Notes under the pieces: generated by a model
What the model was told of the DNA's origin: nothing
Seen by the model: the letters and a program-made list of their open reading frames with translations, nothing else
Databases searched by the model: none
Program-made: the position numbers and the translations under genes
Part shown: positions 33,900-42,363 of the stretch, piece after piece
Position numbering within the stretch: position 1 is the stretch's first letter
Layout: every line of letters starts with the position of its first letter
Assembly (NCBI RefSeq): GCF_014205335.1
Contig: NZ_JACHNH010000001.1
Span: 4,086,501-4,150,500, forward strand
From: Amorphoplanes digitatis
Lineage (GTDB): Bacteria > Actinomycetota > Actinomycetes > Mycobacteriales > Micromonosporaceae
Direction: 5' to 3'
DNA: 64,000 nt

Positions 33900-34685
33900 T
33901 CACGCTCCGGAGGGAGTGGTCGCGAAGTAGGCCTTCACGCTGGCCGAGCGGTTGGCGGCTACGGCCGCGCGGTTGGCGGCGTCGGCCTGGCCGGTCACCG
34001 GAACCGTGACGCGGCCGTCGCCGGAGATCTCGATCAGGTCGCCGATGGGCGTCACCGTCTCGGCCTGCTGAGGCTGTCCGGGCTCCGAGTCGCTCCACAC
34101 CAGATATACGAGCCGGACCGTGACGGGCACGCCGTTGGTGTTTGTCAGCTCGACGGCGGCGATGCGGCCGTCCCCGGTGGTCGACAGCCCTTGATCGTCG
34201 AGGGCCGTGACGTCCACCTCGTCGCTGTGGGACGGGAATCGCACGGTGGGCGCGTCGTCGACGGTGACCCTGACGTCCGCTACTTCCCCCGCGGGTTGTC
34301 CGCCGAAGATGAGCACGTCGTAGCCGCCGCCAGGCGGTACCACCAATCCACCGCGGTCGCTGCCGTAGGCCGTCGTGACCGTGACGCCCGGTAGAGGTTC
34401 CCCGGACCCGTCCAGCGCGGTGAACGAGAGAGTCGGCGTCACCGCGGTCGCGTCATCGTTGTCGATCAGCAACAGCTGATCCATCATGCCGTCGCCCGGC
34501 TGGGAGACGTAGGTGAACGTCAGCCTTTCGCGGGTGGAGGTGTCCACGATGTCCCAAGTCACAAGGCCCGCCACCGTCAGAGCGACGACACCGATGAGTA
34601 TCTTGCCGATCGGCCCGGCGCGCATCCCGGCGAAGCGTGAGGGCCGGCTCTCATGGCTCGACGGGATCGGCGGGCTGGGGAACAT
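33900..34685 (-). CDS. Membrane-anchored protein with beta-sandwich domain, unknown
   Basis: 261 residues from ATG 34685. A short Pro/Ser-rich cytoplasmic stretch is followed by one helix (GKILIGVVALTVAGLVTW). The outer domain appears beta-rich, with alternating hydrophobic strands (LTFTYVSQPGDGMMDQLLLI, VRVTVDDAPTVRFPS, VPVTVRLVYLVWS), and no cysteines. No enzymatic motif was seen. It may be a wall-associated ligand-binding protein. It is divergent from the small 59-residue gene. Confidence 0.68.
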   Translation of the reverse strand: MFPSPPIPSSHESRPSRFAGMRAGPIGKILIGVVALTVAGLVTWDIVDTSTRERLTFTYVSQPGDGMMDQLLLIDNDDATAVTPTLSFTALDGSGEPLPGVTVTTAYGSDRGGLVVPPGGGYDVLIFGGQPAGEVADVRVTVDDAPTVRFPSHSDEVDVTALDDQGLSTTGDGRIAAVELTNTNGVPVTVRLVYLVWSDSEPGQPQQAETVTPIGDLIEISGDGRVTVPVTGQADAANRAAVAANRSASVKAYFATTPSGA

Positions 34686-34868
34686 GGCCACCGCGGCAGG
34701 ATAGGCGACAAGATCTTGACGCGCGACCCGCCGGCACATCGAGCGCACGGAGCAGAGCGACCTCGTCGCGGCGAAGCAGATCGCGTTACGGTTCGCTGGA
34801 TGCCTTGATGGAGCGGGCAGGAACGATGGGAACCTGCCGGTCTGCGAGGCCGACGAAGGAGGTCAGCG

Positions 34869-35048
34869 ATGAGTGAGCATCGTGAACCGGCCGAGCCCGG
34901 CACGGATGAGGAGCTGGCGTCCCTGCGGCACAAGCGGTTCGGTCAGCTGCCTGCCCGGGTTCGGCCGGAGGACCTGGTCGAGGCGGAGGAAGCGGAGCCC
35001 GCGCATGAGGAACCGGGACAGCCCATGGTGCGCCGGGAATGGGGATAG
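34869..35048 (+). CDS. Small charged protein (59 residues)
   Basis: ATG 34869 is preceded by a perfect AGGAGG ribosome site, and the frame runs to TAG 35046. The product is highly charged, with central SLRHKRFGQLPARVRPEDLV, a pattern I recall from other small actinomycete proteins, and an acidic stretch before the tail REWG. It has no membrane segment or cysteine. The gene ends 17 bases before an AlkZ-like gene and may be co-transcribed with it. Function unknown. Confidence 0.65.
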   Translation: MSEHREPAEPGTDEELASLRHKRFGQLPARVRPEDLVEAEEAEPAHEEPGQPMVRREWG

Positions 35049-35065
35049 CCGATACAGGGCGCGGC

Positions 35066-36145
35066 ATGGTGCGGGACCTCGATATTGCTCGCTGGCGGCT
35101 GCGTAGTCAGCACCTGGCCGCGCCGCACGCCGCCGCGGCCGGCGAGGCTGTCGGTTCGCTGCTGGCGGTCCAGGCGGAGAATCCGGGTCAGGCGGCGTGG
35201 GCCGTGGCGGCGCGCACCCGGCACCCGGACCGGGCGGACCTGGCGACGCTGCTCGACGAGGGCGTCGTTCTGCGGACGCATGTGCTGCGGCCGACCTGGC
35301 ATTTCGTGCGCGCCGAGGATCTCGGCTGGCTGCTCGACCTGACCGGTCCCCGTGTCCGGCGGGTCACCGGGCAGCAGCTGCGCGCCGTACACGGCCTCGA
35401 CGAGCGTGCCGTCGACCGGGCGGTCGTCGCCGTCACCGAGGCGCTGGCGGGCCGGCAGCTCACCCGCGCCCGGCTGGCCGACGAGCTGGGCGGGCGCGGC
35501 GTCGGGGGGAGCGGGCAGATGCTGATGATCCTCCTCGCGCACGCCGAGCTGGACGGGCTGATCTGTAGCGGAGCGGTCGTCGACGGCGAGCACACCTACG
35601 CCCTCATGGCCGAGCGGGTGCCGGCGCCGCGGCGGCTCGACCGCGGCGAGGCCCTGGCCGAGCTCGCCCTGCGCTACTTCACCGGACACGGCCCCGCGAC
35701 CGAACGCGACCTCGCCTACTGGGCCACCCTCACCCTCACCGACGTGCGGGCCGGCCTGCACGAGGTCCGCGACCGGCTCGACTCGTTCCACCACGACGGG
35801 CGCACCTTCTGGCACGCCCCGGCCGATCCGCCCGACGGTCCCGAGGAGCCCGCCGGCCATCTCCTCCAGGTCCTCGACGAGACCTACCGCGGCTACCAGG
35901 ACTCCCGCTGGGTGCTGGACGCCGCCGGCGCCGTGCCCCGCACCCGGGAGTCCGCGATCGGGATGGCTCTGGTCGACGCTCAACTGGTCGCCGCCATGCG
36001 GCGGACCGTCACCCCCGACCACGTGCGCTTCGACCTGTTGCCCTACCGGCCCCTGGCGCCCGCACAGATCGACGCCCTCGGCCAGGCCGCCGAACGGTAC
36101 GGCCGATTCCTGCGGCTCGACGCCCGGCTCGCCCTGCCGGGGTGA
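35066..36145 (+). CDS. Winged-helix AlkZ-like (HTH_42) DNA-glycosylase family protein
   Basis: 359 residues of the HTH_42/AlkZ superfamily. SLLAVQAENPGQAAWAVAAR carries the QxQ/QxD-like catalytic motif as Gln-Ala-Glu; THVLRPTWHFVRAEDLGWLL is a family signature; three winged-helix modules follow. AlkZ proteins unhook interstrand crosslinks or remove bulky alkylated bases, often in resistance to genotoxic natural products. The Glu variant at the second catalytic position makes activity less certain. The start at ATG 35066 is the first with a family-like N-terminus. Confidence 0.8.
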   Translation: MVRDLDIARWRLRSQHLAAPHAAAAGEAVGSLLAVQAENPGQAAWAVAARTRHPDRADLATLLDEGVVLRTHVLRPTWHFVRAEDLGWLLDLTGPRVRRVTGQQLRAVHGLDERAVDRAVVAVTEALAGRQLTRARLADELGGRGVGGSGQMLMILLAHAELDGLICSGAVVDGEHTYALMAERVPAPRRLDRGEALAELALRYFTGHGPATERDLAYWATLTLTDVRAGLHEVRDRLDSFHHDGRTFWHAPADPPDGPEEPAGHLLQVLDETYRGYQDSRWVLDAAGAVPRTRESAIGMALVDAQLVAAMRRTVTPDHVRFDLLPYRPLAPAQIDALGQAAERYGRFLRLDARLALPG

Positions 36146-36237
36146 CCTGGGCGAGCGTCGCGAATCCGAACAAGACCGCGGCCGTGAATGGCATAGGCTC
36201 GCACTGTCGTCGATGATCGTCGCAAAGTGGGGGCTCG

Positions 36238-37011
36238 ATGAGCATTCTGCAGGCACTCGTGGCCGGGATCAGCGGTGGGTCCATCGCCGTCGTCGACCTC
36301 ACCGCGCCGCTGTCCAGCCGTACCCCGATCCTCAGGCTGCCGGAGCCGTTCGCCGACACGGCGACCTTCAGCCTGGAGGAGATCAGCCGGTACGACGACC
36401 GCGGGCCGGCCTGGTACTGGAACAACATCCACACCGGCGAGCACACCGGCACCCATCTGGACGCCCCGGTGCACTGGGTCACCGCCAAGGACGGCGAGGA
36501 CGTCTCGCAGATCCTGCCGCGGCGGCTGGTCGCGCCGGCCGCGGTGATCGACGTGGCGGACCGGGTCGCGGCCGATCCCGACTTCCTGCTGGAGGTCGAT
36601 GACGTACGGCGGTGGGAGGCGGCGCACGGGCCGTTGCCGGAGGGCGGCTGGCTGCTGCTGCGTACCGGATGGGACGCCCGGTCCGGCGACCAGGAGGCGT
36701 TCCTCAACGCCGACGAGACCGGCCCGCACACCCCCGGCATCTCGGTCGAGGCGGCGAAGTGGCTGGCCGAGGAGGCGCCGGTGATCGGCGTCGGCGTGGA
36801 GACGGTCGGCACGGACGCCGGTGCCGCGCACTCGTTCGACCCGCCGTTCCCGTGCCACACGTTCGTGCTCGGCGCCGGCAAGTACGGGCTGACCCAGCTA
36901 CAGAATCTCAACGAGCTGCCGCCTACCGGCGCCGTGCTGATCACCGCACCCCTGCCGATCGTCGGCGGTTCCGGCAGCCCCACCCGGGTCCTCGCCCTCA
37001 TCGAGCGATGA
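36238..37011 (+). CDS. Cyclase-family metal-dependent hydrolase
   Basis: 257 residues. The cyclase (kynurenine-formamidase-like) signature HTGTHLDAPVHW (His69, His73, Asp75, His79) binds the divalent metal; IGVGVETVGTDAG and HTFVLGAGKYGLTQLQNL further fit the family. Known members hydrolyse N-formylkynurenine, isatin or cyclic amides and esters. The stop overlaps an ATG in a 17-bp tandem repeat leading to the ThDP enzyme gene, so the two are translationally linked. Membership in the fluorometabolite locus is possible but unproven. Confidence 0.87.
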   Translation: MSILQALVAGISGGSIAVVDLTAPLSSRTPILRLPEPFADTATFSLEEISRYDDRGPAWYWNNIHTGEHTGTHLDAPVHWVTAKDGEDVSQILPRRLVAPAAVIDVADRVAADPDFLLEVDDVRRWEAAHGPLPEGGWLLLRTGWDARSGDQEAFLNADETGPHTPGISVEAAKWLAEEAPVIGVGVETVGTDAGAAHSFDPPFPCHTFVLGAGKYGLTQLQNLNELPPTGAVLITAPLPIVGGSGSPTRVLALIER

Positions 37012-37046
37012 CCGAGGCCGAGCGATGACCGAGGCCGAGCGATGAC
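37003..37046 (+). repeat. 17-bp tandem repeat creating ATGA-coupled mini-cistrons
   Basis: GAGCGATGACCGAGGCC occurs at 37003-37019 and 37020-37036, with a 10-base third copy at 37037. Each copy holds an ATG. Those at 37008 and 37025 open six-codon frames (MTEAER) that end in TGA overlapping the next ATG; the third ATG (37042) starts the ThDP gene. The cyclase stop TGA (37009-37011) overlaps the first ATG. Confidence 0.9.
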
Positions 37047-38679
37047 GGCGACCGTCGCCGAGGTGGTCGGCGCGACGCTGGCCGGCCTCGGCGCCGACCA
37101 CGTCTTCGGTGTCGTCGGTAGCGGCAACTTCCACGTCACCAACGCGCTGGTGCGGCACGGCGCGCGGTTCGTCGCCACCCGCCACGAGGGCGGCGCGGCG
37201 ACGGCGGCCGACGCGTACGCCCGGGTCAGCGGGCGCGTCGGCGTTGTCACCGTGCACCAGGGTTGCGGGCTGACCAACGCGATGACCGGCATCACCGAGG
37301 CGGCGAAGAGCCGCACGCCGATGCTGGTCCTCGCCGCCGAGCCGGCGGCCAGCGCGCTGCGGTCGAACTTCCGGGTCGACCAGGACGCCCTGGCCCACGC
37401 GGTCGGCGCGGTGAGCGACCGGGTACACCGGCCGGACACGGCGGTCGCCGACACCGTGCGGGCCTGGCGTACCGCGGTGGGGCAGCGCCGGACCGTCGTG
37501 CTCAACCTCCCGCTCGACATCCAGGGCGCGCCCGCGGAACCGGGCGTACCCCAGGATCAGCTCGACGTGCGGCAGCCGCGCGCGTCCGACGAGGCGGTCA
37601 CGGACCTGGCCGATCTGCTCACCCGCGCGCGGCGCCCGGTCTTCATCGCCGGCCGCGGCGCCCTCGACGCGCGGGCGGAACTCGAGACGCTCGCCTCGGC
37701 CTGCGGAGCGCTGCTGGCCACCTCGGCGGTGGCCAAGGGACTGTTCGCCGGCAACCCGTGGAGCCTCGACGTGTCCGGCGGCTTCGCCACACCGCTGGCC
37801 GCCGAGCTGATCGGCGCCGCCGACCTGGTCGTGGCCTGGGGCGCGTCGCTGAACATGTGGACCACCCGGCACGGCGCGCTGCTCGGTGCCGGCGCCACGG
37901 TGGTCCAGGTCGACCTCGACCCGGCCGCGCTGGGCGCCCACCACCGCGTCGACGCCGGCATCGTCGGCGACGCCCGCACCAGCGCGCTCGCGGTGCGCGC
38001 CGCCCTGCCGGGGGAGAGCGCCGGCTACCGCACCGCGGAGGTGTCGGCCCGGCTGGGCGCCGAGGGGCGGTGGCGGGACGTCGCGTACACCGATGACGGC
38101 GACGGCTCGCACATCGACCCGCGCACGGCCAGCATCGCGCTCGACGACCTGCTTCCCGCCGAGCGGGTGGTCGCGGTCGACTCCGGCAACTTCATGGGGT
38201 ACCCGTCGATGTTCCTGTCCGTGCCGGACCACCGCGGCTTCTGCTTCACCCAGGCGTTCCAGTCCATCGGGCTGGGACTGGCCAGCGCGCTCGGTGCGGC
38301 GCTGGCCGCACCGGACCGGCTGCCGGTGGCCGCGTGCGGCGACGGCGGCTTCCTGATGGGCATCGCCGAGCTGGACACCGTACGGCGGCTCGGGCTGGGA
38401 ATGCTCGTGGTGGTGTACAACGACGACGCCTACGGCGCCGAGGTGCACCACTTCGGCCCCGCCGGGCATCCGCTCTCCACCGTCGTCTTCCCCGAGACCG
38501 ACCTGGCCGCGATCGCCCGTGGCTACGGCTGCGAAGCGGCGACCGTCCGGCGGGACGGCGACCTGGCCCCGGTCGCGGACTGGGTGGCCGGCCCGCGCCA
38601 CGTGCCGATGGTGGTCGACCTGAAGGTCTCCGCGGGCCGCCCCGCGTGGTGGCTGGAGGAGGCGTTCCGGGGACACTGA
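37042..38679 (+). CDS. ThDP-dependent enzyme (acetolactate-synthase/benzoylformate-decarboxylase superfamily)
   Basis: 545 residues with three domains. The PYR domain has catalytic Glu49 in ATRHEGGAATAADAYA; the central domain includes RRPVFIAGRGALDARAELE; the PP domain has the ThDP/magnesium motif GDGGF (Asp434) to NDDAYG (Asn460). The superfamily decarboxylates 2-oxo acids or ligates the activated aldehyde to another carbonyl. The specific reaction cannot be read. It follows the cyclase gene through overlapping start/stop codons and converges, one base apart, on the fluorothreonine transaldolase gene. A role on fluoroacetaldehyde or a 2-oxo acid is speculation. Confidence 0.87.
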   Translation: MTATVAEVVGATLAGLGADHVFGVVGSGNFHVTNALVRHGARFVATRHEGGAATAADAYARVSGRVGVVTVHQGCGLTNAMTGITEAAKSRTPMLVLAAEPAASALRSNFRVDQDALAHAVGAVSDRVHRPDTAVADTVRAWRTAVGQRRTVVLNLPLDIQGAPAEPGVPQDQLDVRQPRASDEAVTDLADLLTRARRPVFIAGRGALDARAELETLASACGALLATSAVAKGLFAGNPWSLDVSGGFATPLAAELIGAADLVVAWGASLNMWTTRHGALLGAGATVVQVDLDPAALGAHHRVDAGIVGDARTSALAVRAALPGESAGYRTAEVSARLGAEGRWRDVAYTDDGDGSHIDPRTASIALDDLLPAERVVAVDSGNFMGYPSMFLSVPDHRGFCFTQAFQSIGLGLASALGAALAAPDRLPVAACGDGGFLMGIAELDTVRRLGLGMLVVVYNDDAYGAEVHHFGPAGHPLSTVVFPETDLAAIARGYGCEAATVRRDGDLAPVADWVAGPRHVPMVVDLKVSAGRPAWWLEEAFRGH

Positions 38680-38680
38680 G

Positions 38681-40573
38681 TCAGGCGTTCGCGGTCGCGT
38701 GCAGCGCCTTGGCCAGGGTGGCGAGCAGTTCGCTCCCCTCCTCCAGCGAGGCGCTCCAGAGCACCAGGCCGTGCCGCCGGACGTAGATGAGCCGGCTCTT
38801 CCGGGCCGCCTCGGCGACGGATTCGGCGAGCTGGACGCTGCCGTACTCCTTGGGCGGGATGACCAGCACGTCGAACCGGCTGAGCTCCTGGTCGTCGGGG
38901 ATGTAGTGGTTGTGCACGACGAAGGCGGCGTCGACCGTGGTACGCATCAGGTAGTGCATGTACGACTCGGCGGACGGCGTGCCGGTGCCGCGGCACCGCA
39001 GCGTGGTGCCGGTGCGGGCCTCCAGCTCGACGAAGTCGGCCGGTCCCAGGTCCCGGATGTAGGCGCCGGTGGCGGTGACGAAGGTGCTGCCGTCGCGCTG
39101 GAAGCTGATGTTTCCCGCCGAGTCGGTCTGGTGCTCGAAGACACCGGCGAGCCGGCCGAGTGACCGGGCACCGTCGAACGACCGGTGATCGATCTCGATG
39201 GGCTCGCGGCGCAGCTGGATGTCGGCCCAGCGCGGTGCGGCGACAGGGGTGGAGGGTGCCGCCGGCCGGCCGATGGCCGCGGTGCCGCCGATCCTGGGCA
39301 CCGCCTCCGTCACGAGCCCGTGCTCGGGCTCGCAGTACTTGATCTGATTCCGGGAGCCGACCAGGTCGGCGACGGCCAGCGAGATCGGTCCCGGGTCCGC
39401 GTCGTGCAGCAGCAGTTGCGCCAGCCAGTCCGCCACGAGATCGAAGTCCGCGTTCGTGAACCCGCGCCGCACGACCTCCTGTACGCCGAGGCGCATCGTG
39501 TCGGTCTGCTCGAACGCCACGGAGCGGTTGACCGCGATCCCGGCCCGCAGCAGCCGTTCCAGCAGGGCCGGGCCGGCGCCGAGCGGCCGGTTGTCGATGA
39601 AGGACATGTGGTTGCGGGTGAAGCCGCGGTCGGCGGCGATCATCGGTACCCCGCGGTCGTGCAGGGCTGCGGCCAGATACCGGGAGCTCTCGACGACCCG
39701 GCTGGCGTATTCGCGGCCGTGGAAGTACATCTCGTGCAGGGCGATGAACAGCGCGAGCGTCGAGGCGGTGTGCTGGCTGCTGACCATGCCGTTGGACAGG
39801 GTGTAGCTGATCCGTTCCATCAGCCCCCGGCTGTTGCCGAGAATGATGCCCTTCTGCGGTCCGAACATCGTCTTGTGGGTGTTGGCCTGAAGGATGTCGG
39901 CGCCCTCGGCGAGCGGGTTCTGGAACTGGCCGCCGGCGATCAGCCCGAGGGTGTGCGAGGCGTCGTAGACCAGCGGCACGTCGCCGCACATCTCCTTCAG
40001 CTCGCGCACGGGGAAGGGGAACAGGTAGTTCATCGCGTCCAGGAACAGCAGCGTGGGTCGTTCGGCCTCGAAGACCTCCCGGGTGCGGTCCAGGTCGATC
40101 TCGGAGAGGTCGCGGTAGGCGTACGTGCAGCTGCGCCGGCCGAAGGAGCGGCAGATCAGCTCGGTGAGGAAATGGCCGCCGTCCTTTGTGGAAATGCGCA
40201 TGATCTTCTCGCCGGGCTGGGACAGCGCGGCGAAGGTCGTCTGCATCGCGTGGATGCCGGAGAGGCACCGGAACTCGGCGTAATCGGCGCCGAAGAGTTG
40301 CCGGCAGACCTCCGTCGCGGACGCCTCGATCGCGTTGACGCCGTTCATTCCCCGGTAGAGGAAATTGTTCAGCCGCGACGGCGAGTCCTCGCGCATCTCC
40401 AGGTGTTCCAACAGGTACCGGTTTCCGAGTGGGGTGGACAGCACCCGTTGCGCCGCCGGTGACGGCAGCGTCTCGTTGGCGGTCAGGTGGAGAACGGCGG
40501 CCGACTCGATTTCTTCCTGTTCGATCAGTCGGCTTATCCGGGCGAGCGTCATGGGTTGCTGTGCTGAGGACAT
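38681..40573 (-). CDS. fthA: Fluorothreonine transaldolase-like SHMT/class II aldolase fusion
   Basis: 630 residues, close to the characterised Streptomyces enzymes. The N-terminal two-thirds is a serine-hydroxymethyltransferase-like PLP fold: LLFLDAMNYL, Asp204 in VYDASHT and Schiff-base Lys234 in NTHKTMFGPQ. From about residue 455 a class II aldolase/adducin domain follows, with Glu536 in TPSAES, His554/His556 in VVHNHY and His601 in VRRHGLVLW, a complete catalytic and metal set. The known reaction swaps acetaldehyde of L-threonine for fluoroacetaldehyde, giving 4-fluorothreonine. It is divergent from mtnA. The symbol follows the S. cattleya fluorothreonine genes; specificity is inferred from the fusion and its fluorinase context. 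Confidence 0.85.
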   Translation of the reverse strand: MSSAQQPMTLARISRLIEQEEIESAAVLHLTANETLPSPAAQRVLSTPLGNRYLLEHLEMREDSPSRLNNFLYRGMNGVNAIEASATEVCRQLFGADYAEFRCLSGIHAMQTTFAALSQPGEKIMRISTKDGGHFLTELICRSFGRRSCTYAYRDLSEIDLDRTREVFEAERPTLLFLDAMNYLFPFPVRELKEMCGDVPLVYDASHTLGLIAGGQFQNPLAEGADILQANTHKTMFGPQKGIILGNSRGLMERISYTLSNGMVSSQHTASTLALFIALHEMYFHGREYASRVVESSRYLAAALHDRGVPMIAADRGFTRNHMSFIDNRPLGAGPALLERLLRAGIAVNRSVAFEQTDTMRLGVQEVVRRGFTNADFDLVADWLAQLLLHDADPGPISLAVADLVGSRNQIKYCEPEHGLVTEAVPRIGGTAAIGRPAAPSTPVAAPRWADIQLRREPIEIDHRSFDGARSLGRLAGVFEHQTDSAGNISFQRDGSTFVTATGAYIRDLGPADFVELEARTGTTLRCRGTGTPSAESYMHYLMRTTVDAAFVVHNHYIPDDQELSRFDVLVIPPKEYGSVQLAESVAEAARKSRLIYVRRHGLVLWSASLEEGSELLATLAKALHATANA

Positions 40574-40664
40574 GGGTGATCTCCCGCGTTCGCCGATATT
40601 GCCTGCGAATCTATGGGAGGCGATCGGATCGCACAGGTGGGCGCCCGAGCGAAGAACGAAGAGT

Positions 40665-40689
40665 GCACCATTGATGTATCCGGTGGTGC
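40665..40689. promoter_or_regulatory. Inverted repeat between fthA and mtnA
   Basis: GCACCA (40665-40670) and TGGTGC (40684-40689) form a 6-bp dyad with 13 bases between. It lies inside the 191-base divergent promoter region of the transaldolase and isomerase genes, 75 bases before mtnA. It could be an operator for a locus regulator; this is only a sequence pattern. Confidence 0.35.
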
Positions 40690-40764
40690 GACTTAGCTCC
40701 GATGCCGGGCGACCGCGCTGTGAACCATCATGGGACGCCCATGGGCGACCGGAAGGTGACCATC

Positions 40765-41766
40765 ATGCGCGCGATCGACTGGCGGGACGACGCGGTCGTC
40801 ATCATCGATCAGACCCTGCTGCCGGAGCGGACGACCCGGGTCGTGGTCCGCGAACCGGCACAGTTGGTCACGGAGATCAGGCGGCTGGCGATACGCGGTG
40901 CTATGGCGCTCGGCGTGGCGGGGGCCATGGGCGTAGCGCTCGGTGCCGTACGCGCCCGGGAACGCGGGGCCGACGTCCTCGCCGCGGCGACCGACGCGTG
41001 CGCCCTGCTGGCCGGCGCGCGCCCGACCGCGATCAACCTGGCGTGGGGCGCCCAGCGGGCGCTGGCCGCCGCGCCGGACGGCGCCGCGGCGGTGGTCGCC
41101 GCCGCGCTGGCGTTGCGCGACGCCGACATCGCGGCCAACCGGGCCATCGGCCGGCGCGGCGCGGATCTGCTGGACGGCGCCCGGCGGGTGCTGACCCATT
41201 GCAACACCGGAGCGCTGGCGGCCGTCGAGATCGGCACGGCGGTGGGCGTGATCGCCGAGCTGCACCGGCGCCGGCCGCTGACCATGGTGTACGCGACGGA
41301 GACCCGGCCGCTGCTGCAAGGTTCCCGGCTGACCGCCTGGGAACTGGGCAAAGCCGGGCTGCCCCATCGGATCCTGGTGGACGGTGCCGCGGCCGGCCTG
41401 ATCCTGGCGGGGGAGGTCGACGCCGTGGTGGTCGGTGCCGACCGGATCGCGGCCAACGGCGACACGGCCAACAAGGTCGGCACGGTGGCGCACGCGCTCG
41501 CCGCGGCACGGGCCGGCATCCCGTTCGTGGTGGCCGCGCCCGAGGCGACGTTCGCGGCGACGACGTACACCGGGGCCGAGATACCCATCGAGGAGCGGCA
41601 CGAGGACGAGGTGCTGTTCGTGGGTTCGCGCCGCGTCGCCCCGCCCGGTACGCGGGCGAGGAACCCCGGCTTCGACGTGACGCCGGCGGACCTGATCACC
41701 GCGGTCGTGACGGAGCGGCGGGTGCTGCCGCTGGGCCGCGCCGTCGCCGGCGCGGCCGCTCGCTGA
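40765..41766 (+). CDS. mtnA: MtnA-type aldose-1-phosphate isomerase (5-FDRP isomerase candidate)
   Basis: 333 residues from ATG 40765 with GGAAGG upstream. It matches S-methyl-5-thioribose-1-phosphate isomerase: RGA (44-46) phosphate loop, catalytic Cys146 in THCNTGAL and Asp226 in VGADRIAANGDTANKVG. MtnA opens and isomerises a 5-substituted ribose-1-phosphate to the ribulose-1-phosphate. In fluorometabolism the same chemistry converts 5-fluoro-5-deoxyribose-1-phosphate, the FlB product. No mtnK, mtnB, mtnC or mtnD gene is nearby, and its neighbours are fluorothreonine genes, so a dedicated fluorosugar role is likely. Its end lies 25 bases from the convergent deacylase gene. Confidence 0.9.
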   Translation: MRAIDWRDDAVVIIDQTLLPERTTRVVVREPAQLVTEIRRLAIRGAMALGVAGAMGVALGAVRARERGADVLAAATDACALLAGARPTAINLAWGAQRALAAAPDGAAAVVAAALALRDADIAANRAIGRRGADLLDGARRVLTHCNTGALAAVEIGTAVGVIAELHRRRPLTMVYATETRPLLQGSRLTAWELGKAGLPHRILVDGAAAGLILAGEVDAVVVGADRIAANGDTANKVGTVAHALAAARAGIPFVVAAPEATFAATTYTGAEIPIEERHEDEVLFVGSRRVAPPGTRARNPGFDVTPADLITAVVTERRVLPLGRAVAGAAAR

Positions 41767-41790
41767 GGGGCGCACCGGCGGACGCGGGCG

Positions 41791-42294
41791 TCAGGGTGCC
41801 GGCGTGTTCTCCGCGGCGATGGGCTCGAACCGGGGATCCGCGATGCGCAGGTAGTCCTCGGTGCGCAACGCCATCGATCGATCCAGGCGTGCGGCGTTGA
41901 AGAAGAGCTCGGGGAAGGCCTTGATGCCGGGGTCGGCGATGAGTTCCAGCTCGTCGCTGAAGGTGAAGGGCAGGATCGTCCCGGCGACGCAGCCCGAGAG
42001 CCGCTCAGCGATCTCCGGGTTGGCGAAGGAGATGTACGTGCCACCGAGCAGGCCCTTGATCGCCTGGAGGTCGACCCGCGCGTCTCCCGGCACGACCGCC
42101 AGCACGTACTTCGTGACCTTCTTGCCGAGCTTGACCATGACGATCATGCACTTCGCGGCGGCCGCGACCTCGTGCCCGCGGTAGCCGCTGACGATCTCCG
42201 TGCGTCCCTCTTCCGCGTGGTCGATCAGCCGGTATGTCGCCTCGTGCCGATCCAGTAGGTCGATCAGCCGGTCGTAGGTTTCCGCGTATTCCAT
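41791..42294 (-). CDS. fthB: YbaK/PrdX-type aminoacyl-tRNA deacylase, fluorothreonyl-tRNA editing candidate
   Basis: 167 residues from ATG 42294 (AGAGGA ribosome site). The fold is the YbaK/EbsC trans-editing domain: IVSGYRGHEVAAAAKCMIVM with the conserved Lys48, LAVVPGDARVDLQAIKGLLG, and the late glycine/Pro-Phe loop GCVAGTILPFTF. These enzymes hydrolyse mischarged tRNAs. Streptomyces cattleya has a freestanding deacylase (FthB) that removes 4-fluorothreonine from tRNA-Thr, encoded with a transporter next to the transaldolase. The same arrangement here supports that role. It is divergent from the EamA exporter. Confidence 0.8.
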   Translation of the reverse strand: MEYAETYDRLIDLLDRHEATYRLIDHAEEGRTEIVSGYRGHEVAAAAKCMIVMVKLGKKVTKYVLAVVPGDARVDLQAIKGLLGGTYISFANPEIAERLSGCVAGTILPFTFSDELELIADPGIKAFPELFFNAARLDRSMALRTEDYLRIADPRFEPIAAENTPAP

Positions 42295-42335
42295 TCGGCG
42301 TCCTCTCATGGTGTCCACTGTCGCCGTTCAGCATA

Positions 42336-42363
42336 GTACACAATTTCGGCCATTATATTGTAC
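42336..42363. promoter_or_regulatory. AT-rich dyad in the fthB/fthC divergent promoter
   Basis: GTACACAAT (42336-42344) and ATTGTAC (42357-42363) form an imperfect inverted repeat within an unusually AT-rich stretch (CATTATATTG). It lies midway between the divergent deacylase and exporter genes. It is a candidate promoter/operator, perhaps for the XRE/cupin regulator encoded after the exporter. Confidence 0.45.
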
